A stretch of 64,000 bases of DNA. Source: Saccharopolyspora_D taberi. GTDB lineage: Bacteria; Actinomycetota; Actinomycetes; Mycobacteriales; Pseudonocardiaceae. The stretch covers positions 620,001-684,000 of the forward strand of contig NZ_BAAAUX010000014.1 of NCBI RefSeq assembly GCF_039534165.1, given 5' to 3'. Positions 41,993-51,120 of this stretch are shown here, piece by piece. The stretch's first letter is position 1; the number at the start of each line of letters is the position of its first letter. The position numbers were made by a program, and so were the translations under genes. The notes beneath the pieces are model-generated. The model did no database searches, was not told the origin of the DNA, and was given only the letters and a program-made list of their open reading frames with translations.

Positions 41993-43249
41993 TCACAATA
42001 ACGTGACGCGCCGCCCGAAAATCTGACCGCGCGTGTCGAGCAACGCGCATTCGGCTGACGACAGCACGGCGCGGTCGTAACACGAATGGTCCTGCAAGAG
42101 GATCGCCACATCAGAACGTCGCAACGCCGCCGCCAGATCGCTCTGGTGTGGAACGTCCGCACCGTCCACCGAGAACCGCTCGACGTGCGGATCGTGGTAG
42201 CTCACCGCGGCGCCGAGCGAGCGCAGTCCCCGCGCGATCGGCACCGCCGGAGTCTCCCGCGTGTCCGGCACATCCGGCTTGTACGAGACGCCGATCAGCA
42301 GAACCTCGGCCTCCTGCAACGGTTTCCCGGCGTCGGAGAGCATCCCGCGCGCCCGCGCCACCACGTGCTCGGGCATCCGGTCGTTGACCCCGCGGGCCGC
42401 CGACAGCATCGTGAACGCGAAGCCCTCGGCGTCGGCTTTGCTCGACAGGTACAGCGGATCGACCGGGATGCAGTGCCCGCCGACCCCCGGTCCCGGCGCG
42501 AAGGGGGCGAAGCCGAACGGCTTGGTGGCCGCGCAGTGCAGCACGTCCCACACGTCGATGCCGACCTGGTCGCAGAACAGCGCCACCTCGTTCACCAGCG
42601 CGATGTTGATGTAGCGGTAGGTGTTCTCCAGCAGCTTGGCCATCTCGGCCTCCCTGGTGCCGCGGGAGACGACCACCGAGTCGACGAGCCTGCTGTAGAA
42701 GGCGACGGCGAACTTCGCGCACAGCGGCGTGCACCCGCTCACGACCTTGGGCGTGTTGCGGATGCCGAAGTGGGGATTGCCCGGGTCGACGCGCTCCGGC
42801 GAGTAGGCGAGGTGGAAGTCGTCGCCGACGCGGAGTCCGCTGCCCCGCTCCAGGATCGGCCGCACCACTTCCTCCGTCGTCCCCGGGTAGCTCGTCGACT
42901 CCAGCACGACGAGAACACCCGGGTGCAGGTGCGGCGCCACGCTCTCCGCCGCCGCGCGCACCGCGCCGAGGTCCGGTTCGCCCTCCGTGAGACCGGTGGG
43001 CACGCAGATCACGACCGTTTCGGCGGAGGCGATCACCGCAGGGTCCGTGGTGGCCACGAACCCGGCCCCGACCATCGCCCGCACCGCGCTGTCCGGCACG
43101 TCGGCGACGTGCGAGCGGCCGGCGTTGAGCCCGTCGGCCACCTCCGCGCTGATGTCGAACCCGGCGACCGACATCCTCTCCTCGTAGGCCCGCCTGGCGA
43201 GCGGCAGTCCCACGTAACCCAGTCCGACCACGACGAGGTCGACGGACAT
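41993..43249 (-). CDS. Nucleotide-sugar dehydrogenase (UDP-Glc/UDP-ManNAc dehydrogenase family)
   Basis: 418 aa. NAD-binding start VDLVVVGLGYVGLPLARRAY; central VVLESTSYPGTTEEVVRPIL; the catalytic cysteine lies in PGPGVGGHCIPVDPLYL (about residue 255); the C-terminal domain begins around VLLIGVSYKPDVPDTRETP. It oxidises a UDP-sugar C6 alcohol to the uronic acid in two NAD-dependent steps. ETP in the C-terminal domain and general pattern favour the UDP-N-acetylmannosaminuronate/WecC-like branch, but the substrate is unsure. No glycosyltransferase is beside it. Confidence 0.88.
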   Translation of the reverse strand: MSVDLVVVGLGYVGLPLARRAYEERMSVAGFDISAEVADGLNAGRSHVADVPDSAVRAMVGAGFVATTDPAVIASAETVVICVPTGLTEGEPDLGAVRAAAESVAPHLHPGVLVVLESTSYPGTTEEVVRPILERGSGLRVGDDFHLAYSPERVDPGNPHFGIRNTPKVVSGCTPLCAKFAVAFYSRLVDSVVVSRGTREAEMAKLLENTYRYINIALVNEVALFCDQVGIDVWDVLHCAATKPFGFAPFAPGPGVGGHCIPVDPLYLSSKADAEGFAFTMLSAARGVNDRMPEHVVARARGMLSDAGKPLQEAEVLLIGVSYKPDVPDTRETPAVPIARGLRSLGAAVSYHDPHVERFSVDGADVPHQSDLAAALRRSDVAILLQDHSCYDRAVLSSAECALLDTRGQIFGRRVTLL

Positions 43250-43289
43250 TTCTCCCCCTCCTGCGAGATGACCACAACGACCGCGGGAA

Positions 43290-43319
43290 GGGTGGAGCCG
43301 CGGGGACGCGGCTCCACCC
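43290..43319 (-). terminator. Perfect 13-bp-stem hairpin terminator
   Basis: GGGTGGAGCCGCG and CGCGGCTCCACCC flank a four-base loop, six bases beyond the stop of the small secreted protein gene and before the dehydrogenase start. GC-rich with no T-run. Confidence 0.65.
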
Positions 43320-43325
43320 CGCCGG

Positions 43326-43622
43326 TCAGACCGAGAAGCTCGCGCTGGCCGGCGGAACGTGCACGCCGTACCCGGGCTGGACGACCATGCTCGGCCCGAG
43401 GCACAGCGGGTCCCCGTAGACCGTGACCGGCTCGTCGGTCTTGTTGATCAGCACGTGCGCCCCGAGCGGCAGCAGGTTGCAATCCGAGGGGTTCTCGTAG
43501 GTGCTGGCTTGCAGGATCTCGTTCGAGAACACGATGACGTCGCCGCTCGCCGCGGAGGCGGGCATGGCGGACGTTCCCACCAGCAAGGCCGCTCCGGCAA
43601 GCACCATGGCTACTCGTTTCAT
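43326..43622 (-). CDS. Small secreted protein of unknown function
   Basis: 98 aa precursor. MKRVAMVLAGAALLVGTSAMPASAAS is a clear Sec signal peptide with an ASA-A cleavage site near residue 25. The mature part (about 72 residues) has two cysteines (DCNLLPLG and DPLCLGPS) that could form a disulphide, and VLINKTDEPVTVYGDP suggests a beta-rich fold. ATG 43622 is preceded by GAGAGG. I do not recognise a family; it is flanked by a terminator hairpin and appears to be a single-gene unit. Confidence 0.75.
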   Translation of the reverse strand: MKRVAMVLAGAALLVGTSAMPASAASGDVIVFSNEILQASTYENPSDCNLLPLGAHVLINKTDEPVTVYGDPLCLGPSMVVQPGYGVHVPPASASFSV

Positions 43623-43720
43623 CTCTACCTCTCCCACACTGACGACCGCCCTTCGCGGTCGACGACTGGCACCCGCGCCGGGGCGCGGATGTTGCGATAA
43701 CGCAGCGGTTTCCCCGCGGC

Positions 43721-44980
43721 CTACTTGCTCGCGCGGCTCGCGCTGGACAGCGCTCCGACGCTAACCATCATCACGAGCGCTCCGAGGATTCCGATGAATC
43801 CCGCCGTGCGCTCCGGGTTTTCGAGCGGACCACCGGAGTCCAGCCGCTCCGGCGGCGGCGCGGGCGGGACGCGATCGGCCTGGGCCGGGGCCACCGGCTG
43901 GGCCAGGGTCAGGACCGCCGAGTTCCGGGCCGAGCTGGTGAACGCCGCGACCACGCCGTCGACCACGGGCAGTCCGGTGGCCGACAGCGTCACCACAGCT
44001 CCCCGCCCCACCCGACAGGTGTACACAGTGGACTGATCAGGTTCGAGCCTGCCCACCGGCCGGACGCACGCGGCGGGCGATCCTCCTACGGCGACCTGCT
44101 CCAGCGGAACCGGGGAGGTGTTGCGCACCCGGACCCGGACCGTCGCCGGTCCGGTGTCCCCGCGTTCGGCCGGGACCTCTTCGAGTTCCAGCGCGATGGA
44201 CGGCCGGAACCCGTTGGTCCGCAGCTCGGCGGACGCGGTCGCGATGCGGCCGGTGGTGTCGCGCCCGGTCACCGCCACCGACGTCGTCGTAGGCGCGGAC
44301 TTCGCCGAGGTCCGGCAGATCGCCGTCTTCTCCGCGCTCGGCAACAGCATTCCGGGGATCGGGTCGCAACGCACGCCCTCGCCGGCCAGCGACAGCCCGG
44401 ACAGGTCGACGTCGCCGATGTTGCGGATCCGCAGCTCGTGGACGGCGTCCGTGCCTTCCAGCACCAGCGCGCGGTTCTCCGCGGCCGACAGCTCGACCGC
44501 CGGAGGCGCGGGTGCGGGTTCCTCGACCCACCACACCACGTGCAGCGACCACGAATCCGCGCAGGGCGGTCCTCCGACGCTGACCGCGATGCCGTGCCGC
44601 CCGACCAGCGCGCCCAGCTGGGCCGCGAGATCCGCGCGGTCACCGGTGATGCGGTCCGGGATGAGCCGCGTCGCGCCGAAAAGCAGGGCAGGCGGGCCGT
44701 CGCAGTGCGACCCGGTCCACTCCAGGTCGGCCGCCGCGATCACGGCACCACGCGGGATGTCCAGTCTGGCGACCGAAGATCCGGTGCCGCGGATGGTCGT
44801 GTCACCGCCGGGTGTCGACCGGTCGACCTCCTGGACGCCCACCGGCATCGGTGCCAGGACCACGGCCACCACCAAGGCGGACAGGCACAGGCGGACCGCG
44901 CGCAGCGGTCGGTGTGACGGTGTGCTCCTGCGGCTCAAGGACAGCCTCTTCCGGAAAACGCCCGCGCCGCTGTGCCGCAC
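43721..44980 (-). CDS. Secreted, C-terminally membrane-anchored surface protein
   Basis: 419 aa. N-terminal signal region RPLRAVRLCLSALVVAVVLAP, then a long extracellular part with Ig-like repeats: VHELRIRNIGDVDLSGLSLAGEGVRC (about residue 185) and ATVRVRVRNTSPVPLEQVAVGGS (about 280), each like the conserved DUF11/DUF7507-type beta sandwich. A Pro-rich stretch (PPAPPPERL) precedes one C-terminal helix AGFIGILGALVMMVSVGALSS and a short basic tail. Probably a cell-surface stalk protein. The exact start is uncertain among several upstream codons. Confidence 0.7.
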   Translation of the reverse strand: MRHSGAGVFRKRLSLSRRSTPSHRPLRAVRLCLSALVVAVVLAPMPVGVQEVDRSTPGGDTTIRGTGSSVARLDIPRGAVIAAADLEWTGSHCDGPPALLFGATRLIPDRITGDRADLAAQLGALVGRHGIAVSVGGPPCADSWSLHVVWWVEEPAPAPPAVELSAAENRALVLEGTDAVHELRIRNIGDVDLSGLSLAGEGVRCDPIPGMLLPSAEKTAICRTSAKSAPTTTSVAVTGRDTTGRIATASAELRTNGFRPSIALELEEVPAERGDTGPATVRVRVRNTSPVPLEQVAVGGSPAACVRPVGRLEPDQSTVYTCRVGRGAVVTLSATGLPVVDGVVAAFTSSARNSAVLTLAQPVAPAQADRVPPAPPPERLDSGGPLENPERTAGFIGILGALVMMVSVGALSSASRASK

Positions 44981-45242
44981 GGAACTCTCGGATGTCGGAC
45001 GCCGGAGAAGCTAGCTCGCGGAAAACCGTTCCACCGCAGCAGGGTTGCGGACCGAACTGCCTGCTCCCAGGCCCGGCGGGACAACGCGTGCCGGTTTCGC
45101 GAGATCGCGCGGGAAACGCAAGATCACCCAATGTAGTGAAGCTCGGAAAATTCGTTGCGCAGCAAGGTGATCCTGCTGCGGTTCCGCGGTTACCATCGCG
45201 GGCGTCGCCCTCGCGACCGCACGGCGCGCTGTCCCTGCTGCC

Positions 45243-46055
45243 GTGACTTCATCCCTTCCCGCAAGAGAAATCCGGGTTCCCGTGTTCTTCCTCCTGCTGC
45301 TCCTCGTCGTCCTGCCCGCTCTGCTCGTCGCCGGTGCGCTGCTGCTGGGCAGACGCCGGAAAAGAACCTCGGCGGAGTCCGACTCCGACTCGCTGGGGTT
45401 CGTCGGCGGCGTCCTCAACGCGCTGTTCACCGTCGTGCTGGCCTTCTACGTCGTGTTCTCCTGGCAGACCGGCGACGACATCGAGAAGGCGGCGACCGCC
45501 GAAGCCAACGCGCTCACCGACGCGCACTGGCAGATGAGCGCGGCGCCGGAACCCGCCGCCTCCACCATCCGCACGCTCCTGACGCAGTACGCGGCGCGGG
45601 TCGCCGACCACGAGTGGCCCGCGCTGGACGCCGGTCGCGCCGATCCCGGCACCGACGCGATCCTGACGTCGCTGCGCGCCGAGGTCATCGGACTGCCTGC
45701 CGACACCGAGCTGCAGAAGGCGGCGCGCGAGCAGGCGACCCAGGACGTCCGGCTGATCGACGAGAACCACCGGGAGCGCGTCGACCAGGCCACCGACGAC
45801 CAGTTCTTCACCGTCATCCTGCTGATCGGCACCATCCTCGGTGCGCTGCTCATGGTGGTCTTCCCGCTGCTGGTCGGGATCAGCCCCACCACGGCGAACA
45901 TCGCGAGCATGGCGCTGCTGACCGCGGTGCTCGGCTGCACGGTGTTCATGTCGCTGGAACTCCTGCATCCGCTGCACGGTGCGTTCGGGGCCGATCCCGA
46001 TGCGTTCCGGATCGCTTTGGAAAGCCTCGGAGTTCCGGCGCCGACCGGTACCTGA
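45243..46055 (+). CDS. DUF4239-type (bestrophin-like) membrane protein
   Basis: 270 aa, GTG start. An N-terminal helix (VFFLLLLLVVLPALLVAGALLL), a second helix SLGFVGGVLNALFTVVLAFYVVFSW, a soluble middle with KAATAEANALTDAHWQM, and two C-terminal helices (FTVILLIGTILGALLMVVFPLLV and ASMALLTAVLGCTVFMSL). The middle AEANAL and the FxGGVLxALFTVVLAFYVV pattern fit the DUF4239 family. Function unknown. Divergent from the surface protein gene across 262 bp in which I see nothing else. Confidence 0.75.
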   Translation: MTSSLPAREIRVPVFFLLLLLVVLPALLVAGALLLGRRRKRTSAESDSDSLGFVGGVLNALFTVVLAFYVVFSWQTGDDIEKAATAEANALTDAHWQMSAAPEPAASTIRTLLTQYAARVADHEWPALDAGRADPGTDAILTSLRAEVIGLPADTELQKAAREQATQDVRLIDENHRERVDQATDDQFFTVILLIGTILGALLMVVFPLLVGISPTTANIASMALLTAVLGCTVFMSLELLHPLHGAFGADPDAFRIALESLGVPAPTGT

Positions 46056-46067
46056 GGGTTCCAGCGC

Positions 46068-46108
46068 CGAACGGGCCGGTCCGACCTCGCGTCGGGCCGG
46101 CCCGTTCG
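46068..46108. terminator. Bidirectional terminator between convergent genes
   Basis: CGAACGGGCCGGTCCGAC pairs with GTCGGGCCGGCCCGTTCG across a five-base loop: 18 base pairs with one G-U. It lies between the DUF4239 gene stop and the phosphatase gene stop. Confidence 0.75.
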
Positions 46109-46124
46109 CTTGTCCGCCGTTCGC

Positions 46125-47654
46125 TCAGGCCGGGTGCAGGGTCGAATCCCCGTCGGCGACGACGAAACTCGCCTCCGTGCGGGCCGGGGCTCCGGCACTG
46201 GTCACGTACGGCAGCACCCGGAAGTCCGCCCTGAGCTCACCGCCGGAGATCAGGGTTCGCACGTATCCCCTGCGGTTCTTGTAGAACTTCAGGTGCGGGT
46301 TCTCGTCGAGCGCGACGTTCGACCCGTCGTCGCCGTCGCCTCCGCTGGTGATCGACGTGGCGACGAGCTCGACGCCGACGCTCGGCGCGTCCGGGCGGTC
46401 GTAGTCCTGCTTGATCTCCCCGGCCCAGTGCCGGTGCACGTCTCCGGTCAGCACAACGGGATTGCGCACTCCGGCGTCGACCCAGCCCGCGACGATCCGG
46501 TCGCGGTTGGCCGCGTAGCCGTCCCAGGCATCCATGCTGTGCCGTTCCTCCGGACCGGCCGCGAGGTCCCGTTCGGCGAAGAACACCTGCTGGCCGAGCA
46601 CGTCCCAGCGGGCGCTCGACTGCCGGAAACCGTCGAGCAGCCACTGCTGCTGGTCCGCGCCGACGATCGTGCGGCGGGTGTCGAGCCTGCCGGTTTCGGC
46701 GCCGTCGCCGGAAAGCTGGTCGTCGCGGTACTGGCGGGTGTCGAGCATGTGGAAGGTGGCCAGGCCGCCCCACTGGATCCGCCGGTACAGCTGCATGTCG
46801 ATGCCCTGCGGCGCCGACGTCCGCCGCAGCGGCATGTTCTCGTAGTAGGCCTGGAAAGCCGCCTTGCGGCGCTCCAGGAAGTTCGGGTCCGGCTGCTCCG
46901 GGACCTCGTCGGCCCAGTTGTTCTCCAGCTCGTGGTCGTCGAACACGACCAGCCACGGCGCCACCGAGTGCGCGAACTGCAGGTCCGGGTCGGTCTTGTA
47001 CTGGGCGTGGCGCCGCCGGTAGTCGGCGAGGGTCATGGTCTCGGCACCGGCGACCTGCCGGACGGCGGTCGGCCCGGTCGGACCCTCGTACTGGTAGTCG
47101 CCCAGGTGCAGCACCAGCCCCGGCTGGTCCTCGGCGAGCCGCCGGTAGGCGGTGAAGTAGCCCGCGCCCCAGTTCGAGCAGGAGGCGAAGCACATCGTCA
47201 GCGGCGGGCCCAGCAGGCCCGGTGCCGGGGCCGTGCGGGTCCGGCCCGCCGGGGAGAGGTGACCGTCGGCCCGGAAGCGGTAGAAGTACTCGCGGCCCGG
47301 TTCGAGACCGGCGGGCTCGACGTGGACGGTGTGCGCCGACTGCGGCGTGGCGTCCTCGACGCCGCGGCGCACGATCCGGCCGAACCGCTCGTCCTCGGCG
47401 ATCTCCCACTCCACCGGCACGACCCGGTCCGGCATCCCGCCGAGCCCGTTGTCGTCGAGCGGGCGCGGAGCGAGCCTGGTCCACAGCACGAACCCGTCGG
47501 GCGACGGGTCGCCGGAGGCCACGCCGAGGGTGAACGGGTCGTCCAGCCGGCGGGACGCCGTGGCCATTCCCGGGGCCATCAGGGTTCCGCCGAGAACGGC
47601 GGCGCCGGTGAGGACGGTCCGGCGCGACACCGGTGATCCGCTGGGTTCTGGCAT
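46125..47654 (-). CDS. PhoD-type alkaline phosphatase/phosphodiesterase, Tat-exported
   Basis: 509 aa. A twin-arginine signal SRRTVLTGAAVLGGTLMAPG opens the protein; a fibronectin-like PhoD N-domain follows (FTLGVASGDPSPDGFVLWTRLAP). Metal-binding blocks: CFASCSNWGAGYF (about residue 165), LHLGDYQYEG (about 195), VVFDDHELENNW (about 240) and VLTGDVHRHWAGEI (about 405). It should hydrolyse phosphomono- or diesters outside the cell with Ca/Fe cofactors. ATG 47654 has GGAGG five bases upstream. Confidence 0.92.
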   Translation of the reverse strand: MPEPSGSPVSRRTVLTGAAVLGGTLMAPGMATASRRLDDPFTLGVASGDPSPDGFVLWTRLAPRPLDDNGLGGMPDRVVPVEWEIAEDERFGRIVRRGVEDATPQSAHTVHVEPAGLEPGREYFYRFRADGHLSPAGRTRTAPAPGLLGPPLTMCFASCSNWGAGYFTAYRRLAEDQPGLVLHLGDYQYEGPTGPTAVRQVAGAETMTLADYRRRHAQYKTDPDLQFAHSVAPWLVVFDDHELENNWADEVPEQPDPNFLERRKAAFQAYYENMPLRRTSAPQGIDMQLYRRIQWGGLATFHMLDTRQYRDDQLSGDGAETGRLDTRRTIVGADQQQWLLDGFRQSSARWDVLGQQVFFAERDLAAGPEERHSMDAWDGYAANRDRIVAGWVDAGVRNPVVLTGDVHRHWAGEIKQDYDRPDAPSVGVELVATSITSGGDGDDGSNVALDENPHLKFYKNRRGYVRTLISGGELRADFRVLPYVTSAGAPARTEASFVVADGDSTLHPA

Positions 47655-47756
47655 GTGCACCTCCGGTCAGGTGTGACAGGACGGCACAGATCCGAACCCC
47701 ACGACGTGAACACAGCCGCGGCCGGTGGTGAGCAGCAGGCGAAATCTCGGAGTCGC

Positions 47757-48866
47757 CTACGCCGCGACGCGGTAGGCGCGGGCGGCGTTGCTCGCCGCGA
47801 TGCCCGCGACCAGCCGCTCGGCGTCACCACTGGTCAGCACGCCCTCCGCGATCCACTGGTCCACCAGGCGCCCGCACTGCTCGCGCCAGACCACGGCGCC
47901 GAGGTGGTGCAGCTCCGGGAGCCCGTAGCCGTCGGAGGAGTAGCAGACCGCGCGCCACGGCGCGATTTCCAGCGTTTCGGCGAGCACCGCCGCGGCGCGG
48001 GCGCCGACGTGCGGGATGGTCAATCCCAGATCCACCAGCACGTGCGGGAATACCTGGGCCAGGTACGCCGCGTTGCGGTGGTAGGGCCAGCAGTGCAGGA
48101 GGACCACGGTGACGCCAGTGTCCCTTGTGGACTTCAAGAGTCCGGTGAGCCGGGCGGGGTCGGCGCCGAGCAGGTGCAGGTCGGGGTCGCCGAAGCCGGT
48201 GTGGAACTGCAACGGCAGCGCCAGCTCCGCACCGATCTCGGCGCCGAGGTGGACCAGCCACCCGAGCAGGTCCGGGTCGGCCAGCCTGCCGCCTCCGGCG
48301 GACAGCCACCGCGACGCGGCGCAGGCGACCGTCGCCGGGCTCGGCCGCCGCTCCGGGACTTCGAGACCGGTGCGGTAGGCCACGACGCTCTTGAGCCCGG
48401 CCGCGTCCGCGGCTCTGGCGCGGAGTTCCCGCTCCACCGCGTCCGCGAACCCGCCCGCCGCGACACCGGTCGCCGCGACGTCCTCGGCGACCGCCTCCAA
48501 CCGCACGATCTCCCGCACCGATCCCGCCGCCAGCTCGCCGAACTCGGCGAGTCCGGTCAGCTCCGCGGTGGCGAATCCGGTGTCCACCAACCACGTCGTG
48601 GTCCCGGAGGCGCGAAGCAGGCGGCGGGTGACCTCGCGCCATCCGAGTTCCCGGCGCCGGGTCAGGTAGTCCTCGGCCGCTGCGTGCGGCGCGAGGTCGA
48701 GCACCGGTGCGCACAGCCGGCGAAGGGTCACGCCCAGCATGGACTCGAACGGGGCGCGCGGCAGGTCGCCCTCGGTCATCAGCAGTTCGAAACCGACCCG
48801 GTCGAGGTCGGCGTCGCGGACGCCGTGGCAGTGCTGGTCGAGCAGCGCGAGGTCGTCGGTGAGCAT
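47757..48866 (-). CDS. Amidohydrolase, FluG N-domain type
   Basis: 369 aa TIM-barrel amidohydrolase (amidohydro_2 group). DQHCHGVRD at residue 11 carries the HxH metal pair; LPLQFHTGFGDPDLHLL (about 220) and VVLLHCWPYHRNAAYLAQVFP (about 255) give the middle histidines; CYSSDGYGLPELHHLG (about 310) carries the late aspartate. It follows the glutamine-synthetase-like gene by six bases. In the fungal and plant FluG proteins these two domains are fused, so both bacterial genes probably act on one substrate, perhaps a gamma-glutamyl amide. Confidence 0.85.
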   Translation of the reverse strand: MLTDDLALLDQHCHGVRDADLDRVGFELLMTEGDLPRAPFESMLGVTLRRLCAPVLDLAPHAAAEDYLTRRRELGWREVTRRLLRASGTTTWLVDTGFATAELTGLAEFGELAAGSVREIVRLEAVAEDVAATGVAAGGFADAVERELRARAADAAGLKSVVAYRTGLEVPERRPSPATVACAASRWLSAGGGRLADPDLLGWLVHLGAEIGAELALPLQFHTGFGDPDLHLLGADPARLTGLLKSTRDTGVTVVLLHCWPYHRNAAYLAQVFPHVLVDLGLTIPHVGARAAAVLAETLEIAPWRAVCYSSDGYGLPELHHLGAVVWREQCGRLVDQWIAEGVLTSGDAERLVAGIAASNAARAYRVAA

Positions 48867-48872
48867 CCGCGC

Positions 48873-50231
48873 CTACCAGTGCCAGCGGGTCAGGGCGGTC
48901 AGCTCGGCGGGGTCGGCGTCGGCGAAGCGCCGCGCCTCCGCCCGGCGGACGGTCACCACGGCGTCGTGCAGGACCTCCCCCATCGCCTCGGCCAGGACGG
49001 CCGAACCGGCCAGCGCCTCGGCCGACTCCGCGGCGGTGGCGGGCAGCCGCGGGATGCCGTGGCCCTCCGGGAACAGCGCGGGGTCACCGGCGATCTCCGG
49101 CGGAAGCCGCAGGCCCGCCCGCAGACCGGCGGCCCCGGCGGCGAGCACCGAGCCGACGACCAGGTACGGGTTCCCGGTGGCGTCGAGGCACTTCACCTCC
49201 GCGTTCGCCGCCCATTGCTCGGTCCCGGCCGTTCCGGTCACCAGGCGCAGGCCCGCCTCGCGCGTCTCCCGGCCCCACGCCTGCCAGACCCCGGCCCAGC
49301 GGGACGGCTCCAGCCGTAGGAAGCTCGCCGGGTTGCCGGCTCCGACCGCCTGCAGCGCTGGGAGCTCCGCCAGCACCCCGGCCAGGAACGCCTCGCCCTC
49401 CGGGCGGAGCCCGTGCGGCCCGGCGCCTCCGGCGAACAGGTTGCCGCGTTCGTCGTGGGCCGACAGGTGCAGGTGCGCGCCCGACCCGGGCAGTCCGGGG
49501 AACAGGCACGGCGCGAAGCTGGCGCGCCAGCCGTGCTCGTGGGCGACCCGCCGGACGGTGTGCCGGACCAGGATCGCGTCGTCGGCAGCGGTCACCGGAT
49601 CGGTCGCCGCCACCGAGAGCTCCACCTGCCCGGCGGTGTACTCCGGGTGGAACTGCTGGACTTCCAGCCCCTGCGCGTGCAGCGCGGCGACCAAGTGGCG
49701 GGCGTAGCCGGCGGCCTGCTCCAGCCGCGTCAGGCCGTACGCGGCCCCGGTCAGCGCGGGTACGAACTCGTCGGTGCCGCCCTGCCCCAACGCCCATTCG
49801 TGCTCGAACGCCGCCCGCACCCGCAGCCCGAGGCGCCGGGCCTGCTCCGCGGCGAAGTTCCGCTGGCAGGCGGGGAAACGACCGCCCTCCTGCACGAACT
49901 TGTCGGCCGGGGCCCACGCCCACCCGAGCTGGGCGGCCAGCGGCACGATCCGGTCCAGGTCGGGGACGAGCCGCAGGTCCCCGTCCGGCCCGCCCAGGAA
50001 CCGGCCCTGCTCCAGCACGTCGTCGAAGGTGAAGGTCTCGAAGCAGGGCGAGGCGCCGACGCCGTAGCGCTGCGCGGCGCCCAACCGGTCCAGCGGAACG
50101 GACTTCACCCGCACCACCCCGGCGTTATCCACAAAGGACAGTTCGGTCATCGAGACGCCTGCGGCGCGCAGCCGGGCGACGACGGCACCGAGATCGGGTC
50201 GCTCTGCCGCCGGAATCCGGGCTTGGCTCAT
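48873..50231 (-). CDS. Glutamine synthetase-like ligase (FluG/PuuA type)
   Basis: 452 aa. Shorter than housekeeping GlnA at the N-terminus. Conserved active-site blocks include AAFEHEWAL (metal glutamate, about residue 140), FHPEYTAGQVELSV (about 195), GLPGSGAHLHLSAHD (about 245, catalytic histidine) and AEVKCLDATGNPYLVVGSVLAAG (about 350). The adenylylation-site tyrosine region of GlnA I is absent. Probably forms a gamma-glutamyl amide with a substrate amine at ATP cost. Paired with the amidohydrolase downstream. Confidence 0.85.
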   Translation of the reverse strand: MSQARIPAAERPDLGAVVARLRAAGVSMTELSFVDNAGVVRVKSVPLDRLGAAQRYGVGASPCFETFTFDDVLEQGRFLGGPDGDLRLVPDLDRIVPLAAQLGWAWAPADKFVQEGGRFPACQRNFAAEQARRLGLRVRAAFEHEWALGQGGTDEFVPALTGAAYGLTRLEQAAGYARHLVAALHAQGLEVQQFHPEYTAGQVELSVAATDPVTAADDAILVRHTVRRVAHEHGWRASFAPCLFPGLPGSGAHLHLSAHDERGNLFAGGAGPHGLRPEGEAFLAGVLAELPALQAVGAGNPASFLRLEPSRWAGVWQAWGRETREAGLRLVTGTAGTEQWAANAEVKCLDATGNPYLVVGSVLAAGAAGLRAGLRLPPEIAGDPALFPEGHGIPRLPATAAESAEALAGSAVLAEAMGEVLHDAVVTVRRAEARRFADADPAELTALTRWHW

Positions 50232-50321
50232 CTGGTCCTCCCTGGCTCTCCCGCGAACGTACTCCCCGGGCGTTGAGCTCGCCGCCGTTGCTCATCACGC
50301 CGACGACGACGTGCGAGCCGG

Positions 50322-51023
50322 TCAGCGGAAGTCGTTGACGTAGTGGTGCAGGTGGCTCGCGCCTTCGAGCATCGCGGTCGCCTGCGCGGTGATCGCGCCC
50401 TGCCGGTCGGAGATGGCCGCGCGGAGCGCGTCGCTGCTGCCCGCGCGGCGCAGGTCGTCCAGCACCGATGCGATCTCCGGCAGCCGGTAGTGGGCCTGCC
50501 GGAGCATGCTGATCATCCGCGCGTCGCGGACGTCGGCCGGGGTGAACCGGCGGTAGCCGGTGGCCCGGTCGCGTTGCGGGAACAGCAGTCCGGCCGACTC
50601 CCAGGTCCGCAGCGCCGAGGTGCGGACGCCGACGAAGGCCGCGGCGTCGCCGATCGGCACGTCCGACCGCGGTAGCGCCGGGGTGTCCTGCTCGGCGATC
50701 GCCTCCAGGGCTTCGCCCGTCGCGCGGAGCGCGCGGCGCTGTTCGTGCAGGGCGGCGTGCCCCGCGTCCACCAAGGTCAGCGCGAGCGGCAGGTCGTCGT
50801 CGTGCACGGCGCGCATGATCGCCTGCGCGCGGTCCGGCCCGAAACCGCGCTGGAGCGCCCGGTACGCGAGCAGCGCGGCGCGGTGCTGCTCGCCGAAGGC
50901 GCGGTACCCGCTGTCGGTGCGCGGGACCGGCGGCAGGATTCCCGCGTCGGCGTAGTTGCGGACCTGCTGGGTCGAGATGCCCGCCACCCGCGCCAGGTCC
51001 ACGGGGCGCAGTCTGCGTTCCAT
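50322..51023 (-). CDS. MerR-family regulator with two helix-turn-helix units
   Basis: 233 aa. First HTH: RPVDLARVAGISTQQVRNYADAGILPPVPRTDSGYRAF (residue 5 on), the standard MerR DNA-binding arrangement. Second MerR-like HTH: PIGDAAAFVGVRTSALRTWESAGLLFPQRDRATGYRRF (about 130), followed by VRDARMISMLRQAHYRLPEI. The ATG at 51023 follows GGAAGAGAG. Two full MerR motifs in one chain imply either a pseudo-dimer or recognition of a double site. No effector-binding domain is visible. Confidence 0.88.
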   Translation of the reverse strand: MERRLRPVDLARVAGISTQQVRNYADAGILPPVPRTDSGYRAFGEQHRAALLAYRALQRGFGPDRAQAIMRAVHDDDLPLALTLVDAGHAALHEQRRALRATGEALEAIAEQDTPALPRSDVPIGDAAAFVGVRTSALRTWESAGLLFPQRDRATGYRRFTPADVRDARMISMLRQAHYRLPEIASVLDDLRRAGSSDALRAAISDRQGAITAQATAMLEGASHLHHYVNDFR

Positions 51024-51120
51024 CCGCTCTCTTCCGAGGTTCCCGGCCGTTCCGGATTCGCGGCCCGTTCGCCCCATTGTAGAGAGGCCCACTGTCCGCT
51101 GTGGACGGAACTCGCGCCGA

